64,000 bases of DNA from Clostridia bacterium. Its GTDB lineage: Bacteria; Bacillota; Clostridia; Oscillospirales; CAG-382. Of the stretch, positions 59,068 to 64,000 are shown piece by piece; position 1 is the first letter of the stretch, and each line of letters opens with the position of its first letter. The notes below the pieces were generated by a model. The model did no database searches. It had not been told where the DNA came from and saw only the letters and a program-made list of their open reading frames with translations. The position numbers and the translations under genes were made by a program. The stretch lies in assembly GCA_017537345.1 (NCBI GenBank), contig JAFYKY010000005.1, positions 124,001-188,000 of the forward strand, given 5' to 3'.

Positions 59068-61965
59068 TTAAGATTTAATTACGTTTCCATCAGCATCGAG
59101 CTTGATAAAGTCTTCGGCGCCGATAGAGTAGGAAACACCGTCAATTTCAACTGTGGTCGCATTAAGATCGTAGTTGATAATGAAGGAAATTCCATTGCTG
59201 TAGGTTACCTTAACAACGTCATATTCATCGTCAAGGAACTGATGGTCAACGATATTTGCGGTCTTAACGTCAGCCAGAGCTTCGTTAAGTTCATTATAGG
59301 TGGTAACCATATCGTTAAGCCAGATGTTGTAACGAACGGAGTAGTAACCGGAAACTTCGTACCAATAGTTGAGTTTCTTAAGCTCGGAAGTGTTTTCCAT
59401 AGCAAGTACGAAATAGGGGTTTGCACCGTTTTCGATAGTTTTAAGTACCGTATAGCGGTAGTCACCTGCAAGGTTGATAGCTTCGCCGGTGTATTCGATA
59501 TATCCGTGAAGAACCATTCCGATAAAGGGAACGCTGGTTGCGGAATACTTGTAGCCGGAATCATCAAGCGCGATATTAACGATATCGGTAACATAGGGGA
59601 ACGCATAAGCGTTACCGCCGCTGATCATTACCTTGCCGTTATCTTCCTTTATCTGAGCGAACAGCTTGGTGATAAGGGTCTTGTTGTCTTCGCGGTTGTA
59701 AGGCTCATCTTCATCAAAATCGGAAGAAAGAGATTCGCCCAGCACGCCGACAGAAATGCTGCCTACGTTGTAATCCTTGTAATCATCCCAGGAGTTGGAA
59801 TAGAACTTGTTCATTACACTTGCAGAGATGATACCCATACCGGATCTGTCATATCCCTGATAAAGTGCGCTGTAGTACTGATGTCTTGCGTAACGGTCAT
59901 TGATGGTCTTTGCAAGGTCCTTGGACTGGGAGAAACCGTCAAACCATCTGTCGTTATGAGCATAAACAAAGTCAAAATCGGGATACAGAGTAGCGCCGCT
60001 TGTCTTTGCATACTCAATAAGCTTCTTGAAGCCTTCTTCGCCGCCGATAACGTCCTCAACGTTTACGCCGTTGGGAACGGTATCACCGATACCGCCGTCC
60101 TGCCAGCCCATAAGTCTGAGCTTTACGTTGGTGATATCAGCATCTTCGCCGAGAAGCTGAAGCATTTCGATAATCTTATCGAAGCTTGCAAGAGAGAACA
60201 TCTTATTAACGGGAACACCCAGAACAGAGGAAGATGCCTCAAGCGCGCAAAGGGTTTCGATATAGAGAGGAATATCTTCTACGGTAGTTTCTTCATCCAT
60301 AGCGGTAAGAACACCCTTATTGATGAGATAATTACGGTAGATATTCGCCATACCTGCAACGGTGGATTCCTCATCGTTAAGCAGGAATACTCTTACTTTG
60401 TAATCCTTGGTATACTTACGGTCACATTCAACGGTCCAGGAAGAAGAGGAACCGGCGGAAAGACCTGCATCAAGAGAGATGGTATCGGAAGGACGGGGGT
60501 TGATCGTACCGTAGCAGGAAACGAACATATGAGTTGCGCCGCCGTTTTCGATAGTAAGGTTAACCAAAGATTCACCTTCTTCTACGATAGCGAAGTAACC
60601 GTTCTTGAGATACTTGGTAGTTTCTACTTCAATCTCGTTGCCGTCTTCATCGTATTCGGTGGACTTGATCTTTTCTGTGTAGGAGTTATTCTTGGTTTCG
60701 ATTATGCCGTAAACAGGAAGTCTTACAGCCTGCTTATTGGAGCCGCTGATTTCGCTGTATGCATAATCCTGACCGTATATCTTGCTGGTATTCTTGAACT
60801 GACTGCCCATAATATCAGCAAAATTGATTATTGTACCTGAACCATCAGCAGAGAAAACGTATCCTTCGTTGGAAACAACGTTACCGCTTCCTGCATAAGG
60901 AAGAATGCTGATGTTCTTCAAAGAATAAACGGAAGAATCGAAACGGACGTTACCCATATTACAACGGATAGAGAGTCCGTCACCGTCCAGCTTGTATTCC
61001 AGAGCGAGTTTGAACTGTGCGGGAGCTGCGTCCTTGTTTACATATTCAACTTCGTCATGGTCGATCTGGAGCTGTTCAAGAGAGTAATCGGTATACATCT
61101 TCAACCAGCCTTCAAGAGTCTTAAGCTCCTGAACGGAGATTGCAGGTTCACAAACAGCTATAGGGAACTGTTCGCAGATAGGATACTTCTTTTTGTATTC
61201 TTCTTTACTCTTAGCGGAAATGTTGGGGTCGTTTATGTCCTTAATGGTGTAGAAGGAGTTAAAACGGTTAGCGGGTCTGGTTTCCGTACAGTTGGTTCTG
61301 ATCTGTTCAAGCAAAGCTTCGAATTTTTCGAGCTTGATAACACGGGGAACCATATAAGTGTTTTCTGCACGGCCAAGCTTGTATTCAACACGAATACCGT
61401 TTGCGATCTTCTTAACGGTGATCTGGTTATTTTTTGCAGAATCCTTATAAGAAGTCATTTCGTTTTCGGTATTGCTGGCAGTCTTATCAACGTACTTTAT
61501 AATTATCTGAGAATAAAGCAACTGCTTGATAGAGTCGGTTGAAGCCTGCTTGGAGGGGTTGGTACTTGCACCCGCATTATAGGGGTTGGAGCACCAGTAA
61601 GACTGATAGTAGTAGATACCGTCTGCGCCGTATTCGAATTTGCCGTCTACGGGATCTTTACAGCGGAGAACGATAACTTCGCCGGTAAGCTTATCTACGT
61701 ACATTGCATAAGGAATAGCAACGGTAGGCTCAAGATAAAGCTCAAGCGCATCAAGAGAGGTGTTACCCAGAATTCTTGTTTTTACGCTGGAAAAGCTTAC
61801 GGACATATATGCGGGACCTTTGGTATCCCAGATATTAACGTTTTCTTCGTCGTCTTCCTTATCTCCCTCAGCAAACGCGAAAAGTCCGGAAACGGAAGCA
61901 AGTACAGGCAAGCAGAGCAGCAAGCAGAGTGCAAATGCCAGTATTGATTTAAAGAATTTACTCAT
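59068..61965 (-). CDS. DUF5696 family exported protein
   Basis: The protein has 965 residues. A signal sequence covers about 1-32 (FKSILAFALCLLLCLPVLAS) and ends before GLFAFAEG. The rest is extracytoplasmic: a beta-rich N-terminal half (about 50-500) and a TIM-barrel-like half (about 560-880) with LRLMGWQDGGIGDTVPNG and YPDFDFVYAHN, resembling glycoside hydrolase barrels. DUF5696 proteins are encoded with CUT1 sugar permeases in Firmicutes. It probably binds or cuts the imported glycan. GGAG precedes the ATG. Confidence 0.82.
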   Translation of the reverse strand: MSKFFKSILAFALCLLLCLPVLASVSGLFAFAEGDKEDDEENVNIWDTKGPAYMSVSFSSVKTRILGNTSLDALELYLEPTVAIPYAMYVDKLTGEVIVLRCKDPVDGKFEYGADGIYYYQSYWCSNPYNAGASTNPSKQASTDSIKQLLYSQIIIKYVDKTASNTENEMTSYKDSAKNNQITVKKIANGIRVEYKLGRAENTYMVPRVIKLEKFEALLEQIRTNCTETRPANRFNSFYTIKDINDPNISAKSKEEYKKKYPICEQFPIAVCEPAISVQELKTLEGWLKMYTDYSLEQLQIDHDEVEYVNKDAAPAQFKLALEYKLDGDGLSIRCNMGNVRFDSSVYSLKNISILPYAGSGNVVSNEGYVFSADGSGTIINFADIMGSQFKNTSKIYGQDYAYSEISGSNKQAVRLPVYGIIETKNNSYTEKIKSTEYDEDGNEIEVETTKYLKNGYFAIVEEGESLVNLTIENGGATHMFVSCYGTINPRPSDTISLDAGLSAGSSSSWTVECDRKYTKDYKVRVFLLNDEESTVAGMANIYRNYLINKGVLTAMDEETTVEDIPLYIETLCALEASSSVLGVPVNKMFSLASFDKIIEMLQLLGEDADITNVKLRLMGWQDGGIGDTVPNGVNVEDVIGGEEGFKKLIEYAKTSGATLYPDFDFVYAHNDRWFDGFSQSKDLAKTINDRYARHQYYSALYQGYDRSGMGIISASVMNKFYSNSWDDYKDYNVGSISVGVLGESLSSDFDEDEPYNREDNKTLITKLFAQIKEDNGKVMISGGNAYAFPYVTDIVNIALDDSGYKYSATSVPFIGMVLHGYIEYTGEAINLAGDYRYTVLKTIENGANPYFVLAMENTSELKKLNYWYEVSGYYSVRYNIWLNDMVTTYNELNEALADVKTANIVDHQFLDDEYDVVKVTYSNGISFIINYDLNATTVEIDGVSYSIGAEDFIKLDADGNVIKS

Positions 61966-61980
61966 ATTGCCACTCCTTTC

Positions 61981-63999
61981 TTATGACCATCTGTATGAAA
62001 GCTCGGCATAGATATTATAGAAGAAGGTAAATACTCTGCTGAGCAAGCTTGTAAACAGAACGGCTACGAACATTACGAACATCATAAAGATGACGGTTGC
62101 AACGGTAATAATAATATTTTTGAACAAACCGTAATCGTGGATAACCATCATACCGAAGAACCAGAGCAGTGCTGTCCAGCCCCAAGCGATGGTTTCGATC
62201 ATGGTAAGTATTCCCTGCTCGCTTACGGTAACGAAGTTGGATACCATAACTGTGGGAAGAACGAGCATTACAACGGGGAGCAAGGAATAGCAGGTTGCAA
62301 TGTAAACATCGGTAAAGCTGCCTTCACCGTCAAACAAGGTGGTAAGACACCAGTTGGAAACGGTAAGCAGAACAACGGGAAGCACGATAGAGCTTATCTG
62401 AAGTACGTAGTTTACACCGGTTCCTTCATATTTATTATAAAGGAAGCCTCTGCCCACGGACTGATATACGAAGGTGAAAACAGTGAGAAGCAGAATTATG
62501 GTTGCGCCGCGTACGGAACCGCGCTTTTCGTGTTTAAGATCCCAGAAGCCGTCAAAGGGATGCACTATAACGTGGAAGCCATAGCAAACCTCTTCGTACC
62601 ACTTACGCTTTTCGGAATACTTAAGACCGGCAGCATTAACCTTGTTGACCCACTTGGCGAACAACAATACTGCAACGATAACTGCTACGATGATGAGAGC
62701 AAGTATCCAAAGGTTGGACTCCATCCATCCCTTGCGGTAATGCTGGTAAGCTTCGGAATAGCTTGCCTGATCGTATGCGTACTTGTAGTACTGCATTGCG
62801 GTAATATAATCGCCTTCGCGGTACTTAGCGTCACCGATAGCGATGTAAGCCTGGTCAAAGTTGTTGTTTCTCTGAAGAATACCCATGTAGTAATCAACGG
62901 AAGCGGCATAGTCACCGTCTTCGATAGACTGTACAGCGGATATAAGCAGGTCACCGTATTCGGTACGCTTGTAAATAGTAATAGAATTGGTGGTTTCATC
63001 AAGGAGAAGCATATAAGATCCCTGATAATCCATAGCGGTAAGACGCTGGATGTTACCAAACTGATCGCCCATATCACCGAAAGCGAACAGCAAGTTACCG
63101 TTGCTGTCGTAGGTGAATACGCGGCTACGCTTCTGGTCGATGATAGACCAGGTATTTGCTTCACCGAGAGCAACGTCTACGATAGTAGAGTTACCGGTAA
63201 CGGAGTACTCGGTGCTGTTGGTGGAAGTTACGGTAACTTCACCGGACGGCGGATGGAAACCGTTTCTGTTAAGAACGTCACTTCCCTTAGGGTTGAGCTT
63301 CTTAATAGGAACCTGAGTTGTATCTGCGCTCTGGGTTGCATATACAAATCCGTCTGCGTCGATAGTGATGTTATTGTACTCGATAGAAACAACTGCATTA
63401 CTTGCATCTATCTGTTCCTGTGTCTGGAAGTTTCTCCAGAACATATCCCAAGCATTTGCCTGCTGGGTAATAGCACCTACGAATCCGTTGAAGGAACCAT
63501 CACGGTTAAGAGAAATAATACCGTAGTTGGTAGCCTTACCTACAACGTAAATACGTCCTGCGGAGTCAACCGCTACTGCGGAAGGCTTGTAAACGGAGTT
63601 TTCGGGCATTACTTCGGAAACAGGCTCGTGAACGATATCTCTGAAGTTACCCAGCTTATCGAAAATAACGATACGGGATTTTTCGGTATCTGCAACGTAT
63701 ATCTCGGTATCGGTTGCAAATACGCCTTCGGGTGAAGCCAAAGTATCGGGAACACCCTGATCATTTACGAATTCCTTAATGATGAGGTGCAGACGATACT
63801 GTTCATCAAGAATTACTATACGGCTGTTGCCGGTATCGGCAATGTATATATAGTTGAGATCGTCTACAAAAACATCCTTAGGTGTTGCGAGAGCACCGAA
63901 ATCCTCGGCAGAATATTTAGCAGAGGCAGGATTGGATTCATTAAGAGAAGCGAGCAGAGATGCGGTTGTGATCTGCTTATAGGGAACGTAAACATCGGG
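61981..63999 (-). CDS. NHL/TPR/Yip1-like membrane protein (partial at window end)
   Basis: The frame is open to the window edge, so the N-terminus is missing; 672 residues are seen. Repeated NHL beta-propeller units occupy about 20-370 (IYIADTGNSRIVILDE, IYVADTEKSRIVIFDK). A TPR-like pair follows (about 380-430, DGDYAASVDYYMGILQRN and EGDYITAMQYYKYAY), then a membrane helix (about 438-458), and a C-terminal Yip1-like block with about five more helices. The layout suggests an outside propeller and repeat domain anchored by a membrane bundle. It is the most upstream visible gene of the sugar-uptake operon. Its role is unknown. Confidence 0.8.
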   Translation of the reverse strand, partial: PDVYVPYKQITTASLLASLNESNPASAKYSAEDFGALATPKDVFVDDLNYIYIADTGNSRIVILDEQYRLHLIIKEFVNDQGVPDTLASPEGVFATDTEIYVADTEKSRIVIFDKLGNFRDIVHEPVSEVMPENSVYKPSAVAVDSAGRIYVVGKATNYGIISLNRDGSFNGFVGAITQQANAWDMFWRNFQTQEQIDASNAVVSIEYNNITIDADGFVYATQSADTTQVPIKKLNPKGSDVLNRNGFHPPSGEVTVTSTNSTEYSVTGNSTIVDVALGEANTWSIIDQKRSRVFTYDSNGNLLFAFGDMGDQFGNIQRLTAMDYQGSYMLLLDETTNSITIYKRTEYGDLLISAVQSIEDGDYAASVDYYMGILQRNNNFDQAYIAIGDAKYREGDYITAMQYYKYAYDQASYSEAYQHYRKGWMESNLWILALIIVAVIVAVLLFAKWVNKVNAAGLKYSEKRKWYEEVCYGFHVIVHPFDGFWDLKHEKRGSVRGATIILLLTVFTFVYQSVGRGFLYNKYEGTGVNYVLQISSIVLPVVLLTVSNWCLTTLFDGEGSFTDVYIATCYSLLPVVMLVLPTVMVSNFVTVSEQGILTMIETIAWGWTALLWFFGMMVIHDYGLFKNIIITVATVIFMMFVMFVAVLFTSLLSRVFTFFYNIYAELSYRWS

Positions 64000-64000
64000 A

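Noticed and set aside
59242..60840. 532-codon frame antisense to the DUF5696 gene
   Set aside because: Shadow frame; no start signal and no domain.
62137..63735. 532-codon frame antisense to the NHL/Yip1-like gene
   Set aside because: Shadow frame over a repeat-containing gene; no start signal.
1..64000. CRISPR arrays, tRNA genes and prophage
   Set aside because: No regularly spaced direct repeats, no cloverleaf-like sequence and no phage structural genes were found by eye.

Overview
The window looks like the chromosome of a spore-forming Clostridia-type Firmicute, possibly an uncultured gut Oscillospirales or Christensenellales relative. The evidence is forespore sigma factor SigG, YunB and SpoVAC/AD/AE, an HPr kinase, a Gram-positive type large SRP RNA next to dnaX-ybaB-recR, the gdpP-rplI-dnaB cluster, and a GTP-type PEP carboxykinase. 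Most of the sequence is ordinary housekeeping DNA. No tRNA, rRNA, CRISPR array or intact transposase was seen.

Layout. 1-5073 (+): the end of a prs-like gene, rpsF-ssb-rpsR, a short QueG-like protein, and rsmA-pckG. 5095-7106: a self-contained PadR/DUF2812 cassette and a nucleotidyltransferase. 7162-14678 (-): a potABCD polyamine uptake operon followed directly by a large GHL10-type lipoprotein. 14842-17675: a zinc-ribbon membrane protein, an XRE regulator, and decayed sequence with inverted repeats. 17676-21090: sigG, yunB, rlmB and a DHHW protein. 21061-34698 (-): nine genes with no visible internal terminator (aminotransferase, trpS, parE, parC, gdpP, rplI, dnaB, tilS, ftsH). 34719-37163 (+): pduL, a NifU-like scaffold and a GGGtGRT protein. 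37165-38712 (-): the first of two large sigma factors fused to a winged-helix-like domain and a long C-terminal region. 38792-44291 (-): DUF2812-like, hprK, glcK, lon, engB. 44316-47235 (+): ffs, dnaX, ybaB, recR. 47329-48810 (+): a probable Re-citrate synthase. 48817-49887: a segment of about 1.07 kb bounded by inverted repeats, carrying one orphan gene with its own promoter, palindrome-rich leader and terminator. 49902-51431 (-): the second large sigma factor. 51534-53585 (-): an acyl-AMP ligase with its own ACP. 53593-56720 (+): spoVAC-AD-AE behind a SigG-like promoter, then a CDF transporter. 56719-56829: a GNAT remnant. 56878 to the window end (-): a carbohydrate-type ABC permease pair with a DUF5696 protein and an NHL/TPR/Yip1-like membrane protein.

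How it fits together. PEP carboxykinase, Re-citrate synthase and PduL suggest anaerobic C3/C2 metabolism with an incomplete TCA branch. HPrK and a ROK glucokinase point to carbon control. The most unusual items are the inverted-repeat segment between two convergent genes, the paired sigma/winged-helix fusions, the PduL-scaffold-GGGtGRT operon, and the PadR promoter whose -35/-10 spacer is itself the operator palindrome. Start sites were re-chosen from ribosome binding sites and promoters wherever the longest open frame was implausible.
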